Source: Granulosicoccus sp036478595 (GTDB lineage: Bacteria; Pseudomonadota; Gammaproteobacteria; Granulosicoccales; Granulosicoccaceae). Taken from it: a DNA stretch of 64,000 nucleotides. The notes beneath the pieces were generated by a model that saw only the letters and a list, made by a program, of their open reading frames with translations, did not search any database and was not told the origin of the DNA. Numbering within the stretch: the first letter of the stretch is position 1; each line of letters starts with the position of its first letter. Positions 45,311 through 55,100 of the stretch are shown here, piece after piece. The translations under genes were made by a program, and so were the position numbers. The stretch covers positions 1 through 64,000 of the forward strand of contig JAZGEF010000020.1 of the NCBI GenBank assembly GCA_036478595.1, read 5' to 3'.

Positions 45311-48300
45311 ATGAACACAATGCCAAAGAGGATGAAAATGAAACTACCCAATCCGGGCAAGGACAAACTGATAGCTGTTGTTGCAGGCGTTGCGTTAAGC
45401 AGCACCCTGGCAGTTAGCTCCGCAATCGCTGATGATACCGAAGTATTTTTCGGGCAGGTCACATCTGATTCAGGCACGCACCCGAACGTTATGTTCGTAC
45501 TCGATACATCGGGCTCAATGAACAGCTACGACGGGACGTCATCTAGTCGACTAGAGCGGATGAAAGATGCAATGCATACCATCCTCGATGAGACAGCCAA
45601 TGTCAATGTTGGTTTGATGCGCTTTAACGGCCATCAAGGTGGTGGTGCAGTATTGCATCCAGTCAGGCCCATCGATGGAGCGATTTGCACTGGCGCCGCG
45701 TGTGGAACGCTCGCTGTAGCAGTGAAGGTGAGCAAGGCAGATGGTGATGCTGAAGAAACAGGCTCTAACCCTATTTCCACTATCGATGCCATATCAGGCA
45801 GTACCATTGTTGTACCTGGCACAGACCCGGCAACAATGAACCTCGACGGTAATTCACTCTTTTTAGGTCAAACTGCAATTGGCCCCGAAGGCGTAGTACG
45901 CAAAGTTGGCCTGCACTTTGAAGAGCTCAATATACCGCAGGGCGCCACAATTACGACTGCAAAAGTAGAATTTAGAGCTAACGCCAACGATGCAAGCACA
46001 ACTGCATTTAATATCGCTGCAGAGCAAGTCGATTCGGCTAACATCTTTACCGACGCCAATAACGACATAAGCAATCGCACTTTAGGTCAAGTTGTTCCGT
46101 GGGCGCCATCAGCTTGGGTGACGGGTCAAGACTACGACTCTGCAGACATATCCGTAGTCATACAAGAAATAGTGGACAGAGCCAACTGGTGTGGCGGCAA
46201 TAATATGAATCTAGTACTCGGTGGTACTGGAAAACGACGAATTCGATCATATGACTCATGGGCAACGACGGCGCCAACGTTACGAATCAGCTACACAACC
46301 GATAACATTCCGTCGGGTAGTGGTTGTATGCGTTTTCCTACGATTGCTGCAGTATCAAGTAACTCAGATAACGCCGAACAAAGATTAAGCACCAATCTAG
46401 TCAATACTGGCAGTTCCGATCTTGAAATGTACAGAGACGGTAATAAAAACTGGAAAGCACAGATAATTGGTGTGCGTTTCCCTAATCTTGAAATACCGCA
46501 AGGCGCTGTAATAGAAACGGCCTTTATCGAATTCACTACAGATAGAGATCGTGGTGGGGACGTTTCAATGATAATTAACGCCGAGGATAGTGGCAATGCC
46601 GAATCGTTCGAGCCTAAAAAATTCAATGTATCTGCCAGAAGCTTAGCCTCTCCACCTGTAGCATGGAATAATCTACCGCTCGCCGCTGTGGGTGAAACAG
46701 TGCTAACACCTAATGTTGCTGCTGCGCTACAGCAAGTTATCGATCGCCCTGACTGGGCTCGCGGCAATGCTGCTGCGTTTGTATTTTCAGGCAATGGCGG
46801 TGGCGGATACCGTGAGTACGAATCCTTTAAAGGATCACCAAACTCACCACCAAAACTAAAAGTAATCTATCGACATGTTGTCGGTGGCGTTACTGAATCT
46901 CAGATAACTGTAAGAGATGAACTCAAAGGCATAGTCAACGAAATGGTTGCGCATGATGGCACACCACTTGTTGATGCCTATTATGAAGCTAGCCTGTATA
47001 TGACTGGTAAAGACGTAGACTATGGTAAGAACCGCGGCACTAACAACTATTGGTCAAGGCCGAAGTACCAACGTGTGTCTCATTCTGAGTCCTGGAATGG
47101 CTCTGCTCAAGTAAATCGCAGCGACAACTGCACTGATGAAAACCTGAACTCACCTGCTTGCGCAAGTGAGCACATTACCGGGACGGCTAAGTACATATCG
47201 CCGATGGTGTCAAGTTGCCAAACTAATCACATCGTATTTCTAACCGATGGTAAAGCTACGTCCAACGTTTCAAAGAACAAGGTAAAAGCACTGATAGGCC
47301 TGAACGCTCCTCTTGACTGCAGCACGCAGGGCTCGAATGATGAGCGCTGCGGTCGTGAGCTAGCCGCGTGGTTAAATGAAACTGACCATAACGAAAGCAT
47401 TACAGGCAAGCAAAACATCTCGACTTACACCATCGGTTTTAACTACCAGGGCGACTTTTTGAAAGATATCGCCCGCGAAGGCGAAGGTCAGTATTTTAAA
47501 GCTGAGAGTGCATCGCAGCTGGTTAATGTGTTTAAGGACATTCTAGGTGACGTGCTAGCAGTAGATACCAGCTTTGTGGCACCGGGTGCTACCGTGAATC
47601 AATTTAATCGTTTGACTCATCGTAACGACATCTATTTTGCGCTATTCAAGCCAGATCAACGCCCAACTTGGGATGGAAACCTAAAGCGTTACGAAGTTAA
47701 TATCGATGGTACAGGCAAAATCGGTATTCTAGATACTAATGGTTCTTCGGCAGTTGATGAAACCAGTGGTTTTTTTCGCTCAGATAGTGAAAGCTGGTGG
47801 TCTGGGTTCGAAGATGGTAATACTGTCGCGTTTGGTGGTGCAGCATACCAATTAGATTACGATCAAACGGGTCCATACCCAAATCGCCGGGCATTTACAT
47901 ACCTAGGTGATTATTCAAGCCTGGGTTCGAATGGAGCCGATCTCACAGCAGCAGCATCAAAATTACACGAAAGCAACAATAATATAACGCTCGCCCATTT
48001 GGGCATAGAGAACATGGCAGCCACCAATTCCCAAAAGAATGCTCTTCGCTCAGATCTTCTGAAGTGGACTCGTGGCCTCGACATTAAGGACGAGAACGAC
48101 GACAACGATATCACCGACTACCGCAGACATATCGGTGACCCAATGCATGCGCGTCCCGTAATATTAAACTACGCGACGGCAAATCCAAGTTATGCATTGA
48201 GCACAGTGTTTGTTGGCACCAATGAAGGCTATCTTCATGCTATCGAAAGAGACGGTGGTAATGAGTTGTTTGGATTTATGCCAAAAGAGCTATTACCAAA

Positions 48301-49660
48301 CATCCAACCCTACTTTGCAAACCAATCGTCTTCATCACACCCATATGGTTTAGATGGCTCTCTGTCTGTTTGGACAGAGGATTTAAACAATAATGTGATG
48401 ATTGATAACGGCGAAAAAGCATACCTGTATGCCGGTATGCGCCGAGGTGGTAGCAACTACTACGCACTGGATGTATCCGCTCGTATGAACCCAGATCTCA
48501 AATGGGTAATTGAAGGCGGTCCTGGCGGAACACCGGGTTTTGAAGAGCTAGGCCAAACTTGGTCTCGCCCGGTGCCTAATAAAATCATGTTTAACGGGGT
48601 TGAACGTAATGTGTTGATTTTTGGAGCTGGCTATGACACTAACCAAGATCCCGACCCTGCTAAAGTGGTGATGGAACAAACACCTGACGATAGAGGGCGT
48701 GGTTTCTTTATCGTCGATGCAGTCACCGGTGAACACCTGTGGTCAGTACTTGGCAGTAACAGCGTACTTGGCGACAGCCAACATATACCAGCTTTACAGT
48801 ACAGTGTACCGAGTGACATCCGCGCATTAGATACCAATAATGACGGCCTAACTGATCAATTGTACTTTGGCGATATGGGCGGACGAGTTTGGCGCTTTGA
48901 CTTTGTACAATATCACCAAAGCTCAGATGGCGATCTGCTAGACGGTGGAATAATCGCCAACCTGGCTGGCACCAACACGAAAGATCATCGCCGCTTTTAC
49001 TATGAGCCGGATATTGCGGTAATCGCACACGAAGGCGAACGCTTCATGTCTATCTCCATCGGTTCTGGCTGGCGTGCACACCCGCTTAATAGAGTGGTTG
49101 ATGATCGATTCTTTGTATTGCGATCAGAAAACGTGCTAAATAAGCCGCAACAATACGGCATGCTTGACCCAAATAGTGGTTCGTACCGCCCTGTCGTTGC
49201 AGCTGATCTAATGGATGTCACAAACGATATCGATGCTGACACCGGCCCTTACGGCTGGTATTTGGACTTAGCTGATACTGGTGAAAAAGTGCTGGGTGAC
49301 AGTGTCACAGTAAACAACCAGGTTATTTTCTCTAGCTATAAGCCAAGTGTAACTGGCAGCGCCTGTAGTACTGCCATTGGTGGTGGTTCTGTTTATGTTT
49401 TGAACATTCTAAACGGCTCACCACGAGTTGACTTGGATGGCGATGGCGACGTAGATGAGGATGATCGTTCTACTGAATTGGCCCATGGTGGTATCCCACC
49501 AGAGCCAGCAGTATTGATTACCGAACACGGCCCTACCGTGTTGGTCGGGCCAGAGCAGCCTGTTGAGCCTGACTTCCAGAACCTGACGCAACGTACGTAT
49601 TGGCACATGCCAGGTGATGATGAGGCTGAGTATTTAGTGGAAGAAACCACAGGTAATTAA
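45311..49660 (+). CDS. pilY1: PilC/PilY1-type pilus tip adhesin with two inserted modules (copy 2)
   Basis: A 1449-residue paralogue of copy 1. A basic N-terminus and hydrophobic segment (~20-39, ending SSAIADDTE) form the signal peptide. The von Willebrand A domain starts VMFVLDTSGSMNS (MIDAS Asp65-Ser67-Ser69) and resumes near 46910 (GTPLVDAYYEASLYMTGK, HIVFLTDGKATS). Two beta-sandwich-like modules lie between (about 45770-46305 and 46345-46880), with the W-x-x-G-N signature near 46185 and 46750. The C-terminal propeller is closely similar to copy 1 (GLDGSLSVW, MRRGGSNYYALDVS, QLYFGDMGGRVWRFDF). The loop matching the acidic run of copy 1 reads EDLNNNVMIDNGE, with fewer Asp; an extra acidic run DLDGDGDVDEDD is encoded near 49432-49467. 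GAGG lies 8 bases before ATG 45311. Confidence 0.93.
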   Translation: MNTMPKRMKMKLPNPGKDKLIAVVAGVALSSTLAVSSAIADDTEVFFGQVTSDSGTHPNVMFVLDTSGSMNSYDGTSSSRLERMKDAMHTILDETANVNVGLMRFNGHQGGGAVLHPVRPIDGAICTGAACGTLAVAVKVSKADGDAEETGSNPISTIDAISGSTIVVPGTDPATMNLDGNSLFLGQTAIGPEGVVRKVGLHFEELNIPQGATITTAKVEFRANANDASTTAFNIAAEQVDSANIFTDANNDISNRTLGQVVPWAPSAWVTGQDYDSADISVVIQEIVDRANWCGGNNMNLVLGGTGKRRIRSYDSWATTAPTLRISYTTDNIPSGSGCMRFPTIAAVSSNSDNAEQRLSTNLVNTGSSDLEMYRDGNKNWKAQIIGVRFPNLEIPQGAVIETAFIEFTTDRDRGGDVSMIINAEDSGNAESFEPKKFNVSARSLASPPVAWNNLPLAAVGETVLTPNVAAALQQVIDRPDWARGNAAAFVFSGNGGGGYREYESFKGSPNSPPKLKVIYRHVVGGVTESQITVRDELKGIVNEMVAHDGTPLVDAYYEASLYMTGKDVDYGKNRGTNNYWSRPKYQRVSHSESWNGSAQVNRSDNCTDENLNSPACASEHITGTAKYISPMVSSCQTNHIVFLTDGKATSNVSKNKVKALIGLNAPLDCSTQGSNDERCGRELAAWLNETDHNESITGKQNISTYTIGFNYQGDFLKDIAREGEGQYFKAESASQLVNVFKDILGDVLAVDTSFVAPGATVNQFNRLTHRNDIYFALFKPDQRPTWDGNLKRYEVNIDGTGKIGILDTNGSSAVDETSGFFRSDSESWWSGFEDGNTVAFGGAAYQLDYDQTGPYPNRRAFTYLGDYSSLGSNGADLTAAASKLHESNNNITLAHLGIENMAATNSQKNALRSDLLKWTRGLDIKDENDDNDITDYRRHIGDPMHARPVILNYATANPSYALSTVFVGTNEGYLHAIERDGGNELFGFMPKELLPNIQPYFANQSSSSHPYGLDGSLSVWTEDLNNNVMIDNGEKAYLYAGMRRGGSNYYALDVSARMNPDLKWVIEGGPGGTPGFEELGQTWSRPVPNKIMFNGVERNVLIFGAGYDTNQDPDPAKVVMEQTPDDRGRGFFIVDAVTGEHLWSVLGSNSVLGDSQHIPALQYSVPSDIRALDTNNDGLTDQLYFGDMGGRVWRFDFVQYHQSSDGDLLDGGIIANLAGTNTKDHRRFYYEPDIAVIAHEGERFMSISIGSGWRAHPLNRVVDDRFFVLRSENVLNKPQQYGMLDPNSGSYRPVVAADLMDVTNDIDADTGPYGWYLDLADTGEKVLGDSVTVNNQVIFSSYKPSVTGSACSTAIGGGSVYVLNILNGSPRVDLDGDGDVDEDDRSTELAHGGIPPEPAVLITEHGPTVLVGPEQPVEPDFQNLTQRTYWHMPGDDEAEYLVEETTGN

Positions 49661-49683
49661 TACCTGTAGTGCAATTCCCTGTG

Positions 49684-49713
49684 GGTGATGGCCCGTAAGT
49701 TTGGGTCATTACC
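49684..49713 (+). terminator. Hairpin at the end of the second pilus operon
   Basis: GGTGATGGCCC (49684-49694) pairs with GGGTCATTACC (49703-49713) over 11 positions as RNA, including two G-U pairs, around an 8-base loop, 24 bases after the pilY1 stop. Only a short, interrupted T-rich stretch follows, so termination strength is uncertain. Confidence 0.45.
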
Positions 49714-49802
49714 TTCAGCGAATTTCGTTCTAGTTGATCAATAAGCGCGATTAGAATGGGCTATAATGAAATGAAATCCCTTTTGGAGCCCTTCCCACAA
49801 CT

Positions 49803-50021
49803 ATGGACAAGCGATTACTCGATATGCTGGTTTGCCCAGTAAGCAAAGGCAAGTTAATCATGAACGGTAACGAGCTTTGGAGCTCGTCTTCATCCTTGGC
49901 CTATCCTGTTCGCGACGGTATTCCGGTATTACTCGAAAGCGAAGCTAGAGCCTTATCACCAGAAGAAATTGAGACGCTTACACGCCTCAAGAAAAAATCT
50001 AGCAGGCCATTAGACGGCTAA
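49803..50021 (+). CDS. Trm112/YcaR family small protein
   Basis: A 72-residue protein with the family pattern LLDMLVCPVSKGKL, LAYPVRDGIPVLLESEARAL. In eukaryotes and archaea Trm112 activates methyltransferases; the bacterial YcaR role is not established. Only one Cys remains (CPVSKG where zinc-binding forms have CPVC), so zinc binding through the usual Cys set is not expected; this variant is common in proteobacteria. It is a short stand-alone gene whose stop overlaps that of the convergent gene by 3 bases. Confidence 0.88.
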   Translation: MDKRLLDMLVCPVSKGKLIMNGNELWSSSSSLAYPVRDGIPVLLESEARALSPEEIETLTRLKKKSSRPLDG

Positions 50022-50674
50022 TTGAGTGGATTCATCCGCACTTCGATCACATCTGATCGAGCTTCCAACCAACTTTTTGCAGTGCCTTCGATTCGACGCA
50101 TTTGCAAGAATAAAATCTCTGCTTCCGGGTAATTAGCCGTCGTAATAACTTTCGAAAATCGATGCCATTTTGCATCAGTAAAACCTTCGTTATCACTCAC
50201 TCGATAGTGGCTAGGATTACCTCGGACAGAGGTGTTTAGTGTTGTTGAATAAATACCTTCACGTACAGCGACGTTATCAATCAGGATTTGTTGAACATCA
50301 GGCGTAGCCAATGAGCTACCCGCTCTGCATCGTGGGCCAGGTACACCATCAATCAACTTAACTTGTTTAATCAAGTTATAACCGCGCGCCGGCTCGCTCA
50401 TGCGAACGCCTGCAGTGCGATCTTTAGAAACAGTGACAAGTAAGGGCACGTTAGGCACATCCACCTTCGCTGTACCGCTGGAGTCGGTAAACATTGCGCC
50501 AAATTGTTTGTAGTTGCCTTGCAAACCAACACAAACCGCAGCGCCCACAACCGGTGCGCCAGTATCATCGACAACGCGAACGCCAAATACGGCAGCCTGT
50601 GCAGACGGTGCTGTTGAAACAATGGCTGCAGCTAGCGCCACGGCACCTAGGCGAGTACGAGTAGATAATTTCAT
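50018..50674 (-). CDS. Exported protein with N-terminal carboxypeptidase-regulatory-like fold, function unknown
   Basis: A 218-residue protein with a clear signal peptide (1-27, ending PSAQAAVF). Residues ~28-95 (VRVVDDTGAPVVGAAVCVG, FTDSSGTAKVDVPNVP) have the pattern of a prealbumin/carboxypeptidase-regulatory-like beta domain. The C-terminal half contains HYRVSDNEGFTDAKWHRF and ILFLQMRRIEG, a pattern I associate with Ig/fibronectin-like modules in bacterial surface proteins. Two Cys (CVG, PRCRAG) could pair. GGGGA lies 8 bases before ATG 50674. I cannot assign a function; a small periplasmic or surface beta-protein is likely. The 253-base gap upstream (50675-50927) holds no recognisable gene. 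Confidence 0.75.
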   Translation of the reverse strand: MKLSTRTRLGAVALAAAIVSTAPSAQAAVFGVRVVDDTGAPVVGAAVCVGLQGNYKQFGAMFTDSSGTAKVDVPNVPLLVTVSKDRTAGVRMSEPARGYNLIKQVKLIDGVPGPRCRAGSSLATPDVQQILIDNVAVREGIYSTTLNTSVRGNPSHYRVSDNEGFTDAKWHRFSKVITTANYPEAEILFLQMRRIEGTAKSWLEARSDVIEVRMNPLN

Positions 50675-50927
50675 TTTTTATTCCCCAATCAAAGCGGTTA
50701 AGCAATAGCCCGTTAGCCGGCTATGCTTGCTTTTCATCATGTGTATGACGTTTGGACTATTTCATAGCAAACGCGCCTATGAAGGTGGGAAGCGCCTCAC
50801 AAATTGAGCTGTTGATTGAAAATTCCAGGAGTCGGTAATGGTGTTTCGAGACAGGCGACTCGTTTTCAGTGGGCTCAAAATTAAAGGCCGAGGAGTTGAG
50901 CGCAGCTCAAATCGATAAAATAAATAC

Positions 50928-51521
50928 TTACTGTTGCTGCCAGTATCTGACGTTACCTGTATCGATATGAACAAACCCGGATTTTCGATAGTAGCCAACG
51001 CCACCAGATTGCAAACTAATTGCCGCTTCGCGCACAGTTTTGGTAGGGACTGTGGGGATATTGATATCCACCGCCCGTCCTTCCATATGCAGACTGTATT
51101 TTGCAACACCCGAAGAGCGCGCGCGCAGTGCTGCGTTAGTGGCGGCAGTGCGGTAGCCAGAGAGAACGTGAATACGCTCATCGGTGCCTACAAGTTGATA
51201 GAGTGAGTGCAGGTAATCAAGTAAATCGAGATCCATCTGGCGGGTTTTGTTTGCACGATGATCACGCATCAGAGTATTGATTTGCTCTATTGCACTGTCG
51301 AGGTAGGTACCATCTGTCCAGTAGGTTAAGTCAAGCTTCTCCCAGGTATGAGCGTTTACCAACCGCAAGCGACGATCCGGGCCTGCAGGTACAGCAGGTG
51401 TTACCACTGCGCGGCTTAAGAGCTCTGAACCGGCCAAGGATCGGCCAGAAACACTAGCCGCTGCGCTGCCAGTGGTCAGTGCAAGGCCAAGCTTTAGTAG
51501 GCTACGACGATCAGTGTGCAT
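50928..51521 (-). CDS. Tat-exported DUF882/YcbK-type M15 peptidase-like protein
   Basis: A 197-residue protein of the YcbK/DUF882 group of M15-type murein peptidases. Its Tat signal (DRRSLLKLGLAL) starts four residues after ATG 51521; an ATG 78 bases upstream would bury it. The catalytic region reads VLSGYRTAATN, SSGVAKYSLHMEGRAVDI (metal-ligand His and Asp) and GGVGYYRKSGFVHIDTG (metal-ligand His), matching the family. E. coli MepK, of this group, cleaves peptidoglycan 3-3 crosslinks, so a periplasmic role in wall remodelling is likely. It lies 159 bases after greA on the same strand. Confidence 0.9.
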   Translation of the reverse strand: MHTDRRSLLKLGLALTTGSAAASVSGRSLAGSELLSRAVVTPAVPAGPDRRLRLVNAHTWEKLDLTYWTDGTYLDSAIEQINTLMRDHRANKTRQMDLDLLDYLHSLYQLVGTDERIHVLSGYRTAATNAALRARSSGVAKYSLHMEGRAVDINIPTVPTKTVREAAISLQSGGVGYYRKSGFVHIDTGNVRYWQQQ

Positions 51522-51680
51522 AAGCGTTAAAACCTTTGGAAGCGGATCGCTGTAGGATCGCGCATTTGGTGTCAAAATATTTCCGGCATTTTGCCACAAT
51601 TAGCCACAAATGGCCAGCTTGGAAAGTATCAGATGGCAAGCCAGTGCGGTATAACTGCGCAAGGCTAGTGCGCGACTCTC

Positions 51681-52154
51681 CTAGATGTATTCAACCTTGA
51701 GAATCTCGTACTCTTTGATCCCACTTGGCGTGGTGACGTCCACATCATCGCCTTCCATCTTACCAATCAACGCTTTGCCGACAGGTGAGCCAAACGAGAT
51801 GCGATTAGCTTTAATATCAGCTTCGTCATCACCTACAATTTGATAAGTAATGTTTTCATCTGAGCTTATGTCGAGTAAATGCACGGTCGAGCCAAACACA
51901 ATTTTGCCGCCCGCGTTTACCTTCGTGACATCGATCACTTGAGCATTGCCAAGCTTGCCTTCGATTTCTTTTATGCGGCCTTCAGCAAAACTTTGCTGAT
52001 CGCGGGCTGCATGATACTCCGCGTTTTCTTTTAAATCACCGTGCGCGCGTGCTTCTGCAATCGCTTCAATGATTGCTGGTCGCTGCACTGTTTTTAGATC
52101 GAGTAATTCTTCTCGCAGGCGTGCTTCGCCACGTGTCGTCATGGGAAATTTCAT
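51681..52154 (-). CDS. greA: Transcription elongation factor GreA
   Basis: GreA enters the RNA polymerase secondary channel and promotes cleavage of backtracked transcripts. The 157-residue protein has the N-terminal coiled coil with the acidic tip (RAHGDLKENAEYHAARDQQ) and the C-terminal FKBP-like domain (ISFGSPVGKALIGKMEGDDV). Its ATG overlaps the carB stop (ATGA), so it is the third gene of carA-carB-greA; linkage of greA to carAB is also known in Pseudomonas. Confidence 0.96.
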   Translation of the reverse strand: MKFPMTTRGEARLREELLDLKTVQRPAIIEAIAEARAHGDLKENAEYHAARDQQSFAEGRIKEIEGKLGNAQVIDVTKVNAGGKIVFGSTVHLLDISSDENITYQIVGDDEADIKANRISFGSPVGKALIGKMEGDDVDVTTPSGIKEYEILKVEYI

Positions 52155-55100
52155 GTTTGCTCCGGATGAATATCAGAGAGCGTATAAACCGGACCCTCAG
52201 GCCTATACGTAAGCGCGGCGCAAATGGCCATGGCTCCTGATAAAGTCGTTGTGTAAGGGGTTTTATGTTGCAACGCGGACTGGCGAATATAACCAGAGTC
52301 TGATACTGCTTGTCGCCCATCAGTAGTGTTAATAACCAGTGCAATGTCGCCGTTTTTGATTTCGTCAAGAATATGCGGCTGCCCTTGTTGCAGCTTATTT
52401 ATTCTCGCACATGGTATTCCCTTTTCTTCTATAGCAGTATGAGTGCCGTCAGTAGCAAGCAACGAAAAACCAAGCTCGACGAGTTGCCGCGCAACATCAA
52501 TCACACCAGGTTTGTCTTGCTCTTTTACGCTGATAAACACAGTACCACTTTCAGGCAATACGCTGGACGCGCCCAACTGTGCTTTGTAAAATGCTTCGCC
52601 AAACGTTTTGCCGCTGCCCATTACTTCGCCCGTTGATTTCATCTCAGGCCCAAGCACTGGGTCAACACCGGGAAACTTAGCAAACGGAAATACCGATTCT
52701 TTAACAGCGAAAAAACCGGTGGGCTTAGCCTCAACTACACCCTGCTCCTCTAAGCTTACGCCCGCCATGCACAGAGCTGCAATTTTAGCTAACGGCTGAC
52801 CTGTTGCTTTAGAGACAAACGGGACGGTTCTGGACGCTCGAGGGTTAACTTCAAGAACATAGATATCTTCGCCCTTAATCGCGAACTGGGTATTCATCAA
52901 ACCAACCACTTCAAGCGCCATCGCCATATCTGACACTTGCTTACGCAGCTCTTGCAGGTGAGCCTCGCTTATATTATTAGGTGGTAAGCTACATGCTGAA
53001 TCACCAGAATGAATGCCAGCTTCTTCGATGTGCTCCATGATGCCACCAATCAACACTTGCTTACCATCGCACACCACGTCTACATCAACTTCCACAGCGC
53101 TATTAAGAAAGTGATCGAGCAGCACTGGTGAATCGTTAGATACGCTAACTGCTTCACGCATATATCGGCCAAGCTCATCGGCGTGCTGAACAATTTCCAT
53201 TGCGCGGCCACCTAAAACATAACTAGGCCTAACAACCAAGGGATAACCAATTTCTTCAGCTAATGCCATAGCCTCTTCTGGATTACGCGCCGTGCGATTG
53301 GGCGGTTGGCGCAACCCCAATTTATTAATCATTTGCTGGAATTGCTCTCGATCTTCGGCTAAATCTATTGCCTTAGGCGATGTGCCAATAATCGGAGCAC
53401 CGTTGGCTTGTAATTCACGTGCCAGATTAAGCGGTGTTTGCCCGCCGTAGTGAACGATGACGCCAAGCGGTTTTTCAACGTCGATAATCGCCAGCACATC
53501 TTCAAGCGTCAAGGGCTCAAAATAAAGCCTGTCCGAAATGTCAAAATCAGTTGAAACCGTTTCAGGGTTGCAGTTAACCATGATTGTTTCAAAACCCGCT
53601 TCACGCAAAGCCAAGGCAGCGTGAACACAGCAATAATCAAATTCTATACCTTGACCAATGCGATTAGGGCCGCCTCCCAATATCATGATCTTTTTATTAT
53701 CGCTAGGCTCTGCCTCGCAGAACTGCTCATAGCTTGAGTAAAGATACGCTGTGCTGGTAGCGAATTCCGCTGCGCACGAATCAACACGTTTAAATACCGG
53801 CTTAACATCATGCGAAAGCCGTGCGGCTCTAACCTTACTTTCGGGTTCTGACAACAGCGCAGCCAATCGAGCATCAGCAAAACCATCACGCTTTAGCGCC
53901 AGCCATTGATCAGCACCAATTGCAGCTAGTGAACTCGCCTGCACATGCTTTTCGGTGTTTATGATGTCTTCTATCTGATGTAAAAACCACGGATCAATCG
54001 CGGTGTGTTGTTTCACATGTTCCATGGTGTAGCCAGCACGAAACGCTTCGGCAACATACCAAAGCCTATCTTCTCTAGCCTCACGCAGTGCACGTTCTAG
54101 CGTGATTTTAAGTTCGTCTTCTGCCAAATCACTTGGCATGACGGGATCAAACCCAGCCACACCCGTCTCTAAACCGCGTAAGGCTTTTTGCAAAGACTCT
54201 TTAAAGGTTCGACCAATTGCCATCACCTCGCCCACTGATTTCATCTGCGTGGTGAGCCGACTATCCGCTGCGCTAAATTTTTCGAACGCAAAACGTGGAA
54301 TTTTAGTGACTACGTAATCGATAGACGGTTCGAACGATGCTGGCGTTAAACCATTGGTGATTTCATTGCTTAGCTCATCAAGCGTAAAACCTACTGCTAG
54401 CTTTGCAGCAACTCGCGCAATTGGAAAACCCGTTGCTTTGGATGCCAATGCTGATGAGCGTGATACTCGAGGGTTCATCTCGATAACAATTAAATCACCG
54501 TTTTCAGGGTTAACCGCAAATTGAACATTAGAACCACCTGTATCAACACCAATTTTACGCAACACATCGATTGATGCATTTCGCATTATCTGAAGCTCTT
54601 TGTCCGTTAGTGTTTGCGCAGGGGCTACCGTAATCGAATCACCGGTATGTATCCCCATCGGGTCAAGGTTTTCGATACTACAAACAATGATGACGTTATC
54701 TGCGTGGTCGCGCACGACTTCCATCTCATATTCTTTCCAGCCCAACACCGACTCTTCGATGAGCACTTCTGAGGTTGGTGAGAGATCAAGACCACGAGTC
54801 ATGATTTCGATAAATTCTTCGCGGTTGTAGGCTATGCCACCACCACTACCACCCATCGTAAAGGATGGGCGAATAATACAAGGAAACCCAATACGCTCAA
54901 GCCCTTCAAGCGCATCTACCATGTTATGGCAAATAGCCGCTGTTGGAGTAGCCAAGCCAATATCAGTCATGGCTTGTTTAAACTTTTCGCGATCCTCGGC
55001 CATATCAATGGCATCAGGCTTAGCGCCAATCATTTCAACACCGAATTTTTCTAGTACACCTTCACGCGCTAGATCAAGTGCGCAGTTAAGTGCTGTTTGG

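Noticed and set aside
50896..50910. Palindrome TTGAGC-GCA-GCTCAA after the M15 peptidase gene as a terminator
   Set aside because: Only a 6-bp stem and no T-run on the minus strand.
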